Positions 17,764-27,373 of a stretch of DNA of 64,000 bases are shown piece after piece. How positions within the stretch are numbered: position 1 is the stretch's first letter; every line of letters begins with the position of its first letter. The notes under the pieces are model-generated. The model worked only from the letters and a program-made list of their open reading frames with translations, was not told the DNA's origin and made no database searches. The stretch spans positions 682,001 to 746,000 of the forward strand of contig OZ252011.1 in assembly GCA_965247355.1 (NCBI GenBank), written 5' to 3'. The translations under genes and the position numbers were made by a program. The DNA comes from RHLJ01 sp965247355 (GTDB taxonomy: Bacteria; Bacteroidota; Rhodothermia; Balneolales; Balneolaceae).

Positions 17764-20064
17764 ATGAAAAAACCTATTTCTGGCATTGTATTGATCATAG
17801 TAACAATTCTAAGTATGGGCACACTAAACGCACAGGATCAATTAATTAAACCTGAAGTTGAAGAAAAGATAGACAGCCTTTTGGCGATAATGACATTGGA
17901 GGAAAAAGCAGGTCAGCTTAACCAACATAATGGAAGTTGGGATTTCACCGGTCCAGTACCTGAGGGTAATGAATATGCTGAAGCCAGAGCAGAACTTTTA
18001 AAGAGTGGAGGGGTAGGCTCATTGCTGAATGTTGTTGGTGCTGATGCTACGTATGAAGCACAGAAATTAGCAGTTGAAAACAGTCGTTTGGGTATCCCGC
18101 TTATTTTTGGTTTTGATGTGATTCATGGCTTCAAAACAATCTTTCCTATTCCATTGGCGGAAGCCTCAAGTTGGGATTTGGCAGCTGTTGAAAAGTCTGC
18201 TCGTGTTGCTGCTATTGAAGCATCAGCTGCAGGGATTAACTGGACATTCGCTCCCATGGTGGATGTTGGACGAGATGCCCGGTGGGGTAGAGTGATGGAA
18301 GGCTCCGGGGAAGATCCTTACCTGGGAGCACAAATGGCGGTTGCAAGAGTGAATGGATTCCAGACTTCTGATTTGTCAGATCCAAGCTCTATTATGGCTA
18401 CAGCAAAGCATTTTGCGGGCTATGGATTCTCTGAATCAGGAAGAGACTACAATACAGTGGATGTAGGTGTAAATACCCTTTTGAATATAATTCTTCCTCC
18501 ATTTGAAGCAGCTGCAAAAGCCGGAGTTGGGACTTTTATGAATTCCTTTAATGATTTAAATGGTATCCCCGCAAATGGCGATACCTATCTTCAAAGAGAG
18601 ATTCTGAAAGGAGATTGGGGCTTTAATGGCTTCATTATATCAGATTGGGGATCTATACGACAGATGATTAATCATGGATATTCAAAAGATCTTCGCCAAT
18701 CAGCCTACCATGCTATTACCAGCGGGAATGATATGGATATGGAGTCAGAGGCATATCAAACTTACTTAGTTGAGTTGGTTGAATCCGGAGATGTAGACAT
18801 TAAGGTAGTAGATGAGGCAGTTCGCAGAGTGTTGAGAATGAAGTACTTATTGGGTCTGTTTGATGATCCTTACAAATATTCTGATGAAGACCGAGAGGAG
18901 CGGCTTATTTATAATGAGGAAAACCGGGCAGCAGCCAGAGATGTTGCAAAACGCTCAATTGTACTTCTCAAAAATGAAAAAGACTTACTTCCAATATCAA
19001 AGAGTACAGGAAAAATCGCTGTAATTGGTCATTTAGGAAATGACAAAGATAGTCCACTAGGTAACTGGCGGGGAAGAGGAGAATCGAACTCAGCAGTTTC
19101 TTTACTAGAAGGAATCCAAAATGCAGTAGGATCTAATGTGGAAGTAACTTTCGCTGAGGGATATACCATGTCTGAAACCAATGGATCCTTTTCACAAGCA
19201 CTTAATTTCCCTGAAGACGATGGTTCAGGCTTCAAAGAGGCTATTGAGAATGCAAAAGAAGCTGATGTGGTAATTATGGTTGTTGGTGAAAAAGCACTGC
19301 AATCAGGAGAAGGAAGAAGTCAGGTTGATATCAGCTTAAAAGGACGCCAACTCGAACTGTTTAAAGAGATTAGCGCTGTAAACGATAATGTGGTTACTGT
19401 ACTCATGGCAGGTAGACCGATTATTGAACCTGAACTTTATGAAGGAGCAACTTCACTATTAAATACCTGGCATCTGGGAACCGAGGCTGGGAATGCCATA
19501 GCAGATGTTATTTTTGGTGATTATAATCCATCCGGGAAGCTTCCAATGACTATACCAAGAGATGTCGGACAAATCCCGGTGTATTACAATTTTCGTAGCC
19601 CGGGTCGACCTTCTCCTGGTCCGGGTGATGCAGGCTCTGTTTTCTGGAGTCAGTTTAACGATATGGATAACAGTCCTCAGTTTATCTTTGGGTATGGTCT
19701 GAGCTACACTGATTTCGAATACTCAAACTTCGAGGTGAGCAAAGAATCAATGTCTATGGATGAAACCATAGAAGTTTCTGTTGATGTTACTAATTCAGGT
19801 TCTGTTGCAGGCGAAGAAGTAGTTCAATTCTATATTAAAGACCATTTTGCAACCGCAATGCGACCGGTTAAAGAACTAAAAGGTTTTGAAAAAGTGATGA
19901 TAAATCCCCGGGAAACTAAAACCATTACGTTTACTGTAAGTTGGGAAACCTTAGCCTACTACGCTGCAGATGAGCAGTTTAAAGCTGAACCGGGTATGTT
20001 TTCATTAATGGTTGGTACAAACTCAAATGATTTAATGATCACCGAGCTAGAGCTTACAAAGTAA
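17764..20064 (+). CDS. bglX: Beta-glucosidase, glycoside hydrolase family 3 (BglX-like)
   Basis: 766 residues from the preferred ATG at 17764, which gives a clean signal peptide (MKKPISGIVLIIV to LNAQ). The frame stays open to 17719, but that extension is hydrophilic and spoils the signal. The GH3 N-terminal barrel carries TAKHFAGYG and the nucleophile in GFIISDWGS (Asp near 293). The C-terminal sandwich has GEGRSQVDISL and the acid/base region, and a fibronectin-III-like domain closes the protein. The family hydrolyses terminal beta-D-glucosyl or xylosyl residues in the periplasm. It fits the hemicellulose enzymes at 0.3-5.8 kb but is not in their operon. Confidence 0.9.
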   Translation: MKKPISGIVLIIVTILSMGTLNAQDQLIKPEVEEKIDSLLAIMTLEEKAGQLNQHNGSWDFTGPVPEGNEYAEARAELLKSGGVGSLLNVVGADATYEAQKLAVENSRLGIPLIFGFDVIHGFKTIFPIPLAEASSWDLAAVEKSARVAAIEASAAGINWTFAPMVDVGRDARWGRVMEGSGEDPYLGAQMAVARVNGFQTSDLSDPSSIMATAKHFAGYGFSESGRDYNTVDVGVNTLLNIILPPFEAAAKAGVGTFMNSFNDLNGIPANGDTYLQREILKGDWGFNGFIISDWGSIRQMINHGYSKDLRQSAYHAITSGNDMDMESEAYQTYLVELVESGDVDIKVVDEAVRRVLRMKYLLGLFDDPYKYSDEDREERLIYNEENRAAARDVAKRSIVLLKNEKDLLPISKSTGKIAVIGHLGNDKDSPLGNWRGRGESNSAVSLLEGIQNAVGSNVEVTFAEGYTMSETNGSFSQALNFPEDDGSGFKEAIENAKEADVVIMVVGEKALQSGEGRSQVDISLKGRQLELFKEISAVNDNVVTVLMAGRPIIEPELYEGATSLLNTWHLGTEAGNAIADVIFGDYNPSGKLPMTIPRDVGQIPVYYNFRSPGRPSPGPGDAGSVFWSQFNDMDNSPQFIFGYGLSYTDFEYSNFEVSKESMSMDETIEVSVDVTNSGSVAGEEVVQFYIKDHFATAMRPVKELKGFEKVMINPRETKTITFTVSWETLAYYAADEQFKAEPGMFSLMVGTNSNDLMITELELTK

Positions 20065-20081
20065 TACAACTCATTTCTCGC

Positions 20082-20115
20082 AAAAGCCTTCTTCAAGAAA
20101 TTTAAGAAGGCTTTT
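20082..20115 (+). terminator. Rho-independent terminator between convergent genes
   Basis: A perfect 12-bp stem (aaaagccttctt / aagaaggctttt) with a 10-nt loop and a T-rich tail on the plus strand. It ends 4 nt before the stop of the convergent dehydratase gene. The A-rich left flank could let it work in both directions. Confidence 0.88.
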
Positions 20116-20118
20116 TGT

Positions 20119-21075
20119 TTACCAGGGTAGATTATCCAAATCTACATTTCCGCCTGTAATAATGATTCCGACTTTCTTTCCTTTAACATCTACTTTGCCT
20201 TCAAACACCGCAGCTACAGGTACCGCACAAGAAGGCTCAATAATAATATTCATACGTTCCCAGATGTATCTCATTGCTTCGATTATTGATGATTCACTTA
20301 CTGTTACAATATCATCAACATGAGTTTTTATGATTGAAAAAGGAAGTTCCCCTAATGAGGTTCTAAGTCCGTCAGCAATGGTATTGGTACTATATGAAGG
20401 AATCAATTTTCCGGCTTTAAATGATTTATAGGCATCATCTGCCTGATCAGGCTCGGTACCAATCACTTGAATATCTGGCTGGATTGATTTTACTGAGAGT
20501 GCAGTTCCGCTAAGAAGTCCTCCACCACCTACCGGCGTGAGAATCATATCTAAATCAGGATTAGTTTCAAGTAGTTCAAGTGCAGAAGTTCCCTGTCCGG
20601 CTACAATTCGAGGATCATTATAAGGGTGAATAATTGCAGCCCCGGTCTTAGCAACTACTTTTTCAAGTGTGCTTTCACGACTCTCTAAATTGGATTCACA
20701 AAATGTGATTTCTGCTCCATAGCCTTTTACCGCCGCCACCTTAACCTTTGGAGCGTTTTCCGGCATCACCACAAAAGCAGGAATACCTTTAATTTTGGCC
20801 GCCAGAGCTAATGCCTGAGCATGATTACCGGATGAATGTGTTGCGACTCCATTTTTAGCATCTTCATCACTTGAGGTAAGTACAGCATTGCAAGCTCCTC
20901 TGAATTTAAAAGCTCCTACTTTCTGAAAGTTCTCACATTTAAAGAATACATCAGCTTTAGTTCTATTATTAACATGCTCGCTTCTCAGAACAGGAGTATT
21001 ACGAGCGTAAGGCTTTATTACTTCGTGTGCCTTTTTGATGTCAGAAAGAGTAGGAATCGCTAGCAGATCAATCAT
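20119..21075 (-). CDS. PLP-dependent threonine/serine dehydratase-like enzyme
   Basis: 318 residues of fold-type II PLP enzyme. The Schiff-base Lys57 is in AFKFRGA, SSGNHAQALA forms the substrate loop, and GGGGLLSG binds the cofactor phosphate. There is no C-terminal ACT regulatory domain, and the length matches catabolic threonine ammonia-lyase (TdcB type) or serine racemase. It would convert threonine or serine to the 2-oxo acid plus ammonia, or interconvert serine enantiomers. It stands alone, not with ilv genes, so a catabolic role is more likely than isoleucine synthesis. Confidence 0.87.
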   Translation of the reverse strand: MIDLLAIPTLSDIKKAHEVIKPYARNTPVLRSEHVNNRTKADVFFKCENFQKVGAFKFRGACNAVLTSSDEDAKNGVATHSSGNHAQALALAAKIKGIPAFVVMPENAPKVKVAAVKGYGAEITFCESNLESRESTLEKVVAKTGAAIIHPYNDPRIVAGQGTSALELLETNPDLDMILTPVGGGGLLSGTALSVKSIQPDIQVIGTEPDQADDAYKSFKAGKLIPSYSTNTIADGLRTSLGELPFSIIKTHVDDIVTVSESSIIEAMRYIWERMNIIIEPSCAVPVAAVFEGKVDVKGKKVGIIITGGNVDLDNLPW

Positions 21076-21181
21076 AAAAAAATAGTTTTGCCAAAATAAG
21101 GAGAATGTGGATTTAAATCAGAGTCTTTATTCAAAAAAAGAGTATAAGAGTTGGAAAACCAGACTTCCTTTTTCGAAAGCA

Positions 21182-22765
21182 TTATTTAATAGTTTCTTCC
21201 AGTCCACTTTGAATTGATTTCCACCAATAACCAAAAATAGCTTTGTCTTTTGGCCTTATATAATCAACCTCGGCTACTTTCATATTTTCACCCATATTAT
21301 CTGACCTCATCACAAAAGTATTAGCAATTAAGGTTCTGAGACGTGTTTTGAAATTGGTATTAGTAGCATCATTCTTATCTAAGGCTGTGATTTTAAGGTC
21401 TTCATATTCCAGCCACATATTTCCTTTTGCCTGCGAATCAGTTAGCGTTAAATCAATTAACAAATCATGGATATATCCTCTGTCCACACGAGTGAAGGCA
21501 GTATTTACTAACATTCCATTCAATACGGTTCCATCCATTTCTTCCAGAGAAGCTTTTAGTGTATGCGTGTCTTCTTCATCATAAACAGCATATGCCAGAT
21601 CGACGGTAAGAAGGCTGGCATTCATGAACTGGGTTGTGGCATCCAGCCTGAGAGAATCTTTGCGATAGTCAGGATGTTCGGCGGTATAAAAATTTGTAAG
21701 TGTTCCATTCAAGTCATTAAAAGATATAAATCCAGGATTCTCAGAGCCGGGTAGGTGCTCCCCGTACATTATCTTCGAATTTTTTATCTCTAGTTTATCT
21801 ATACCGAAAGAAAATCCAAGTTGCTTAGAGACATCATTTAAAAGAGGTTTAAATCTTATGCCTGGACCTGGAGGCATATGTTTGTCATGAAAAACTTCCA
21901 GATCAGCACTTTCAACAATAATATTTGAAAGATTTACAGCCGGAACAAATAATGAATCCAAATCCACATTCTCCATCTGTACACTTTTTACCGAGAGGTC
22001 AAAACGGTCGAGTTGTTGTCCTTTATACCTGGCAAAGTCGTATTTTGGAACAATAGGGGTGAAAGCAAGACCTTCGACACGAGCAGCTTTAGTTGATTTA
22101 TTGAATGCAAAATCATCAATTGTGAAGTGGTAGAATTCTTTTTCAAGGTTCCAAAACAGATTCGATCCTGAGAACGACAAATCCTGAAGATACGGAACGT
22201 ATGCACCCTGGAGGATGGTGTTCAGATTAACTTCTTTGGCACTTAGGTTAAAAGATTCCAGGGAAAAGACCTCATTTCCATCTCTTTCTACAATTTTACC
22301 TTTTCCATCTTTTATAAATACATCGAAGGTAGTTAATGTGATGTTTGTTTTATTTGATGCAGATGATTTTGGATCGGGTTTGGCTGACGAAATTCTTCTT
22401 GCATAAAGCTCAGCATCGGGCTCTACTACAGTAACAGATCGAAATTCCGGGAAGCGTTGTGAAATCAAAGTCCGCCACTGGATACCATCAATTAAAATAG
22501 AAGCGGCATTAATATGTTTAATCTCCAATGACTCATCCGTAGCACTTACAGAAATGCTGTCTGCCGAGATTTCCCTTCCCCATAAAGATATTTCGATTGA
22601 AGCCAGTTCCAGTCGATATTGCTCATTGCTCTGTTCGTAGAACTCGCCAATCAATGCTTTTTGTAATCTTCCCTCTAGAATATCAGGTAAAATGATACTG
22701 GCTGTAACCAATAGGATTAATACAAAAGCAAAAACCGTCAATAAAATCTTAAAGACTTTTCTCAT
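21182..22765 (-). CDS. AsmA/DUF748-like envelope protein
   Basis: 527 residues with a single N-terminal membrane anchor (about 5-27) and a long periplasmic beta-rich region. It has alternating short strands typical of AsmA/TamB-type lipid-transfer bridges: an early domain comparing to DUF748 (ISADSISVSATDESLEIKHI), mid-protein LSNIIVESADLEVF, and a C-terminal helix ending WWKSIQSGLEETIK. Family proteins help move phospholipid to, or maintain, the outer membrane. No catalytic residues are evident. It is divergent from the M14 peptidase. Assignment rests on pattern rather than a strong motif. Confidence 0.6.
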   Translation of the reverse strand: MRKVFKILLTVFAFVLILLVTASIILPDILEGRLQKALIGEFYEQSNEQYRLELASIEISLWGREISADSISVSATDESLEIKHINAASILIDGIQWRTLISQRFPEFRSVTVVEPDAELYARRISSAKPDPKSSASNKTNITLTTFDVFIKDGKGKIVERDGNEVFSLESFNLSAKEVNLNTILQGAYVPYLQDLSFSGSNLFWNLEKEFYHFTIDDFAFNKSTKAARVEGLAFTPIVPKYDFARYKGQQLDRFDLSVKSVQMENVDLDSLFVPAVNLSNIIVESADLEVFHDKHMPPGPGIRFKPLLNDVSKQLGFSFGIDKLEIKNSKIMYGEHLPGSENPGFISFNDLNGTLTNFYTAEHPDYRKDSLRLDATTQFMNASLLTVDLAYAVYDEEDTHTLKASLEEMDGTVLNGMLVNTAFTRVDRGYIHDLLIDLTLTDSQAKGNMWLEYEDLKITALDKNDATNTNFKTRLRTLIANTFVMRSDNMGENMKVAEVDYIRPKDKAIFGYWWKSIQSGLEETIK

Positions 22766-22873
22766 GACTAAAGAAATGATTAAAACATAAGATTAAAAAG
22801 GTACTTTTAAGTTTTATTTACCCCATTTTACGGGAATTTTTGTTAGCCTATTACAAACTAAACTAACTAGCAC

Positions 22874-25471
22874 ATGAAAAGAACTCTATTATTCGTACTC
22901 GCATTATTTATTTCCATACCCTCATTGGGTCAGATTCAGGAAGCAATTGAACGCTTCCAGTTTGAAACAGATATTTCCTATGATACTTCAATCCCGTCTC
23001 CGGCTGATTTTTTAGGCTACGAATTGGGAGAGGAATACACCTTCCATCATCAGGTTATGGCTTATTTTGAAAAACTTGCTGAAGTGTCAGATAAAATTAC
23101 CTTTCACGAATATGCAAGGACGTATGAAAACCGGAGTGTGAATTATGCGATAATCACTTCTGAAGAAAATCATAGTAATCTGCAAGGTATAAAGGCTCAG
23201 AATCTGAAAGTTGCCAACGATCCTGAGTCTGTGAGAGTAGGAGAAGAGCCAGTGGTCGTCTGGATGAGTTATAATGTACACGGAAATGAACCTTCGAGTA
23301 GTGAGGCTGCGATGCAAACCGCATATCGTTTAGTAGCAGCAACGGATGCCGAAACACAAAACTGGCTCCAGAATTCGGTAATAATCATTGACCCGATGAT
23401 TAATCCTGACGGTCGTGATCGTTATGTGTATTGGTATAAATCAAGCCAGGCTAATGTACTAAATACAAATTACGAAGACCTAGAGCATGATGAAATCTGG
23501 CCGGGTGGACGTACTAATCACTATTGGTTTGATTTGAACCGTGATTGGGTTTGGTTGGTACATCCTGAATCAAGAGGCAGAATTGCTGTGTATCAGGAAT
23601 GGATGCCACAGGTTCATATCGATTTTCATGAGCAGGGATTTAATAACAATTATTTCACTATGCCGGGTACTACGCCAAGAAATCATGAGCTTCCAGAAGC
23701 ATATGAAGATTGGGCAGATGCATTCGGTCGTGGAGCAATCGCAGAGTTTGATAAAGCTCAGGTGAATTTCCAAACAAGAGATCGTTTCGATTTCTTTTAT
23801 CCGGGATACGGTTCTTCTTACCCAAGTATTATGGGAGGAATCGGGATGCTTGCTGAGCAAGGTGGACACAGTATGGGAGGACGCGCTGTTGAAACAGAAG
23901 ATGGATACGTTCTTACTTTGAGACAGCGTGTTTTTGATCATTACAAAAATGGAATTTCAATAGTTAAAACTTCGGTAGAAAACCGGGAAGATCTGGTAGA
24001 GTATTTTAAGGCTGCCAGGTCGCAGGAAACTCAGAAAGGAAACACAAAAGCGTATATCTTACCAAATAACTCAACCGATTATACCTATGATGTAATTAAC
24101 CTCATGCTTGATCATAATGTTGAGGTAGAGCATGCAACGGAAGACTTCACTGTTCGCAACGCGATGAGTTACTGGGATGGGAGTTCTTCTTCAAGAAGTT
24201 TTAAAGAGGGTGACTTTATCATTAAGACCGACCAACCGGGACATTTATTTATAAACACGATTATGCGTCGTCAGCTTGAGATCAAAGACTCGGTGATGTA
24301 CGATATGAGTACCTGGTCGGCGCCATTGGCTTATAATCTGGATGCAGCATGGACTACTTCTAACGTGAACGTGTCAGCTGATCCTGTTACAGCAGCCTTG
24401 GTTCACCCGAAAGGGTTAACTGATGGAAATGCCACCTATGCCTATGTGGTAGACTGGGATCAGCGAAATGCACCGAAAGCACTGGCTCAACTTTGGAAAC
24501 ATGGATATAAAGTACGCTCAGCGGAAACCACTTTTTCATATGATGGGGCCGAATACTCAGAAGGTAGTTTGATTGTGTTGATGGGTAGAAATCTTCACAA
24601 AGAGGATGTGATCCACGAAGATATGCAAACCATAGCAGAATACGCCAATGTCGAAATTAAAGGTTTCAATACCGGTAGAATGGATGTAGGAAACGATCTG
24701 GGGAATGTAAGTAATCGCCCTGTGGAAGAGCCTAGAGTTGGCTTGATGATGGATTCCGGTTTCAGTTCATACACGGCCGGACAAATCTGGTTCCTGTTTG
24801 ATCAGTGGACCGAGTTCGGGATATCACGAATTCGTTCAGACAGAGTCGGTAATCTTCGTTGGAATGAATACGATGTAATCATTATGCCCAGTGGTGGAGG
24901 GTTAAACCGAATTTTCAACGAAAATGCCCGCGAAGGATTGAAACAGTGGATCAGAAACGGAGGGACGTTAGTTGCTACTGAAGGAAGTGCCGGTTGGTTG
25001 ACCAAAGACGAATCCGGAATAACTCCGGCAGAATTGTATGATCCGGAAGAGGATAAAGATGGCGACGACGAAGAAATAGATCCATTGGCTTATACCAGAT
25101 ATGAAGATTTGGAAGATTCTTCCGGACTCCGAAGAATTCCCGGTTCGGCCTTTAAAGGAATGCTCGATAATTCGCATCCTCTGGCCTTTGGTATGCCGGA
25201 TAAGATCTATTCTCTTAAATTCAGAGATGACGCCTTAAAACCCGATCCTGCGTTTAATACGGTAGGTTATTATGTTAAAGAGGATGTACTGGCTTCAGGC
25301 TATGCATCCAACGAAAATAAAACCAAAGCAGAAGGAATGGCTTTTGCAGCAGTTCACGAAATGGGGCAGGGGAAAGTGGTCTTCTTATTTGATAATACCC
25401 AGTATCGTATGTTCTGGGTTGGACCAGCAAGACTCATGCAAAATGCCGTGATGCTGGTGCCAGGTTTTTAA
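22874..25471 (+). CDS. Secreted M14 family zinc carboxypeptidase
   Basis: 865 residues with signal peptide MKRTLLFVLALFI to SLGQ. The M14 catalytic domain (about 45-370) shows the zinc pair His136-x-x-Glu139 in VHGNEPSSSE, the NPDGRDRY and NRDWVW substrate loops, the third-ligand region HIDFHEQG (248-254) and a likely catalytic Glu in GMLAEQGG. The C-terminal half (about 400-860) contains a GATase-like segment (NEYDVIIMPSGGGLNRI; GGTLVATEGSAGWL), a composition seen in large Bacteroidota M14 proteins. It should trim peptides or peptidoglycan stems outside the inner membrane. It is convergent with the next gene, 3 nt apart. Confidence 0.88.
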   Translation: MKRTLLFVLALFISIPSLGQIQEAIERFQFETDISYDTSIPSPADFLGYELGEEYTFHHQVMAYFEKLAEVSDKITFHEYARTYENRSVNYAIITSEENHSNLQGIKAQNLKVANDPESVRVGEEPVVVWMSYNVHGNEPSSSEAAMQTAYRLVAATDAETQNWLQNSVIIIDPMINPDGRDRYVYWYKSSQANVLNTNYEDLEHDEIWPGGRTNHYWFDLNRDWVWLVHPESRGRIAVYQEWMPQVHIDFHEQGFNNNYFTMPGTTPRNHELPEAYEDWADAFGRGAIAEFDKAQVNFQTRDRFDFFYPGYGSSYPSIMGGIGMLAEQGGHSMGGRAVETEDGYVLTLRQRVFDHYKNGISIVKTSVENREDLVEYFKAARSQETQKGNTKAYILPNNSTDYTYDVINLMLDHNVEVEHATEDFTVRNAMSYWDGSSSSRSFKEGDFIIKTDQPGHLFINTIMRRQLEIKDSVMYDMSTWSAPLAYNLDAAWTTSNVNVSADPVTAALVHPKGLTDGNATYAYVVDWDQRNAPKALAQLWKHGYKVRSAETTFSYDGAEYSEGSLIVLMGRNLHKEDVIHEDMQTIAEYANVEIKGFNTGRMDVGNDLGNVSNRPVEEPRVGLMMDSGFSSYTAGQIWFLFDQWTEFGISRIRSDRVGNLRWNEYDVIIMPSGGGLNRIFNENAREGLKQWIRNGGTLVATEGSAGWLTKDESGITPAELYDPEEDKDGDDEEIDPLAYTRYEDLEDSSGLRRIPGSAFKGMLDNSHPLAFGMPDKIYSLKFRDDALKPDPAFNTVGYYVKEDVLASGYASNENKTKAEGMAFAAVHEMGQGKVVFLFDNTQYRMFWVGPARLMQNAVMLVPGF

Positions 25472-25474
25472 GCC

Positions 25475-26311
25475 TCAATAATTTAGTAATCTATTAATTT
25501 CTCCGGTTTCCCAATCCCAATTATGGGTTGTATTTCGATCGGTTAAGAAACCATCAAGAATATCTAAAGATTTAATTTTCTTATGATATTCTTTGTTAGT
25601 TACAGTTAGAAAGAAGAAGCTATCCCAATCTATCGCGAACAGTAAGTCCTGATTCTCAGAGTAAATGTATTTAACATCAAAATTGATTGAGGATATAAAA
25701 TCTAGCCTTTTAAGATTAGTGATTTCCAGTGGAATTATATTTTCATAGAATTCATCTGAAGTATAAATCCGTGTTATACCAAGGACTTCTAGAATATCAT
25801 AAATATTTGACTTTGAAATTGCATCGAATCGTCCTTCAATTGGATACCAGAGATTCTCCTTTTTCGTAAATAATTCTAACTCTATTTGTAAATCTTGCCT
25901 GAGGAGTTTTCTTTTATAAGATCCTATTGAGATTTTTAAAGCTCTGTTTATTTCTCGATAACTTTTAAAATTAGAATTAGACAAAATGTCTTTCCAATTA
26001 AATCTTAACCCTTCTTTTAATATAACCTCTTGCTTAGGGTAATCTCTGTTAGTAGTATAAATATTAAATTTCTTACCCTTTAAAGCTTCTTTAAGACCTT
26101 TAATGGAACCAAGTTCTGTAATTGCTTCTTTTTCTGATATGGATACAGACCCTTTGTTGGTTTTATTGATTTTTTTTGGAATTCTAAAGAATGGCAAAAA
26201 GCAAATCTGAATATGATTGAACTTTTTCCCAAAGTGTTTTTGAAGGGGGGTATCGTAATCAGGATATATATTTTTTTCTTTAATTACTTTCATGAGATGC
26301 TCATAAAGCAC
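25475..26311 (-). CDS. Uncharacterised protein, possible DUF2711 family
   Basis: 278 residues, Lys/Ile/Asn-rich, without signal peptide or membrane helix. The C-terminal motif AIDWDSFFFLTVT and the general layout recall DUF2711 proteins, which have no known function. Base composition is visibly more AT-rich than the flanking genes, hinting at a different origin. The start at 26311 overlaps the end of the PepSY gene by 11 nt; an ATG six codons in (26293) avoids the overlap. No partner is obvious. Confidence 0.6.
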   Translation of the reverse strand: MLYEHLMKVIKEKNIYPDYDTPLQKHFGKKFNHIQICFLPFFRIPKKINKTNKGSVSISEKEAITELGSIKGLKEALKGKKFNIYTTNRDYPKQEVILKEGLRFNWKDILSNSNFKSYREINRALKISIGSYKRKLLRQDLQIELELFTKKENLWYPIEGRFDAISKSNIYDILEVLGITRIYTSDEFYENIIPLEITNLKRLDFISSINFDVKYIYSENQDLLFAIDWDSFFFLTVTNKEYHKKIKSLDILDGFLTDRNTTHNWDWETGEINRLLNY

Positions 26312-26861
26312 TTTCTTCTTTAACCGAATCTTCCTGGAGTTGCTCCTTGCGGATTCGGTTCCTTCGTTTATTCAGATAGGGGATAAAGAACATATAAATG
26401 CCAGTAATCCAGAGTACGGTTACAATAATTCCGCTTGGAAGGAAAATCCATAACTTAGCGGATTCATGAAACCAGGAACCATCATGGATTGCTTCAATAA
26501 CATCTGAACGGCGGTATTCAGCCTGAAGAACTTGACCGGTTTGGGTATCAATCTGGATTTCCCAGTGATTATTGGCACGTACTTTTACTATGCCTTTATC
26601 AGGCCGAACATCCAGGCGGTTAATATCTTCCCAGGATAATATCTCGGCCTCAGGAACTGTTTTAGCTGATGCCAGAATCTCATCAAAACTTATAGATGGT
26701 ACAGTAGATACTCCTTTTTGAGATTCGGGTTGAATCCAGGCTACATCTTTCTTGAGTTGCAGAAATAAACCTGAAACCAAAACAATAAGAAAGGGGATCG
26801 CAATAAGTATGGATCCCCATCGGTGAATTTTGCGTGAGTCGCGGCGGGAGTGCCAGTTCAT
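26301..26861 (-). CDS. PepSY-domain membrane protein
   Basis: 186 residues. The N-terminal RRDSRKIHRWGSILIAIPFL and the hydrophobic helix at about 17-35 match PepSY-associated transmembrane proteins. A periplasmic PepSY-like part (ILSWEDINRLDVRPDKGIVK; WEIQIDTQTGQVLQAEYR) is followed by a second helix (about 142-165) and a charged tail. These proteins often accompany TonB-linked iron or heme uptake. It is followed by the DUF2711-like gene and preceded by a small beta-barrel gene. Confidence 0.75.
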   Translation of the reverse strand: MNWHSRRDSRKIHRWGSILIAIPFLIVLVSGLFLQLKKDVAWIQPESQKGVSTVPSISFDEILASAKTVPEAEILSWEDINRLDVRPDKGIVKVRANNHWEIQIDTQTGQVLQAEYRRSDVIEAIHDGSWFHESAKLWIFLPSGIIVTVLWITGIYMFFIPYLNKRRNRIRKEQLQEDSVKEESAL

Positions 26862-26880
26862 GAATAGTCTTTTCCTTTAA

Positions 26881-27348
26881 TTAGAATCGGTACCTGAAGC
26901 CTAGTGAACTATCAAAAGTAAAGGATAAAGGATCAGTCACAGTAAGAAAAGGACCTGCATCCATATAAATCTCAATCGGCGAATTATCAATCATATACTC
27001 GATGCCAAAAGGAACTCTGAGAGAAACTGCTGCATCCTGATTATTGGCAAAACGGAAAGCCAGTCCAGCCCCGATATATGGAGATAAATCTCCGGAACCT
27101 ATTTTGATATTCTCATTATCCCGGTAAGAAATATAGTTCACTTCGATTACTGAAGAGTTAAAGCCATCAGTAACAAAAAAACCAAAAGCTCCCGTTATTG
27201 CAGAGGATTCATTAATAGGAACTTTATAGGAGATTCCAACTGGTGATAGTAATTCCCCTCCAAGCCCAACGCCATCCTGAGCGAAGGTTTCAGAAGTTGT
27301 TAACATAAAAACAGCAGATAGCATTACTACGAGAAATCTTGTTTTCAT
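26881..27348 (-). CDS. Small outer-membrane beta-barrel protein
   Basis: 155 residues from the preferred ATG at 27348, which begins a clean signal peptide (MKTRFLVVMLSAVFML to ETFAQ). The mature part alternates short beta strands (VGISYKVPINESSAITGAF; IGAGLAFRF; VSLRVPFGIEY) and ends in a strand SLGFRYRF with a C-terminal Phe, the mark of a barrel assembled by BAM. The frame extends to 27429 but that would overlap the amidohydrolase end. Function unknown. Confidence 0.72.
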   Translation of the reverse strand: MKTRFLVVMLSAVFMLTTSETFAQDGVGLGGELLSPVGISYKVPINESSAITGAFGFFVTDGFNSSVIEVNYISYRDNENIKIGSGDLSPYIGAGLAFRFANNQDAAVSLRVPFGIEYMIDNSPIEIYMDAGPFLTVTDPLSFTFDSSLGFRYRF

Positions 27349-27373
27349 AATATTTGGTTGGTTAGGTTTGGGT

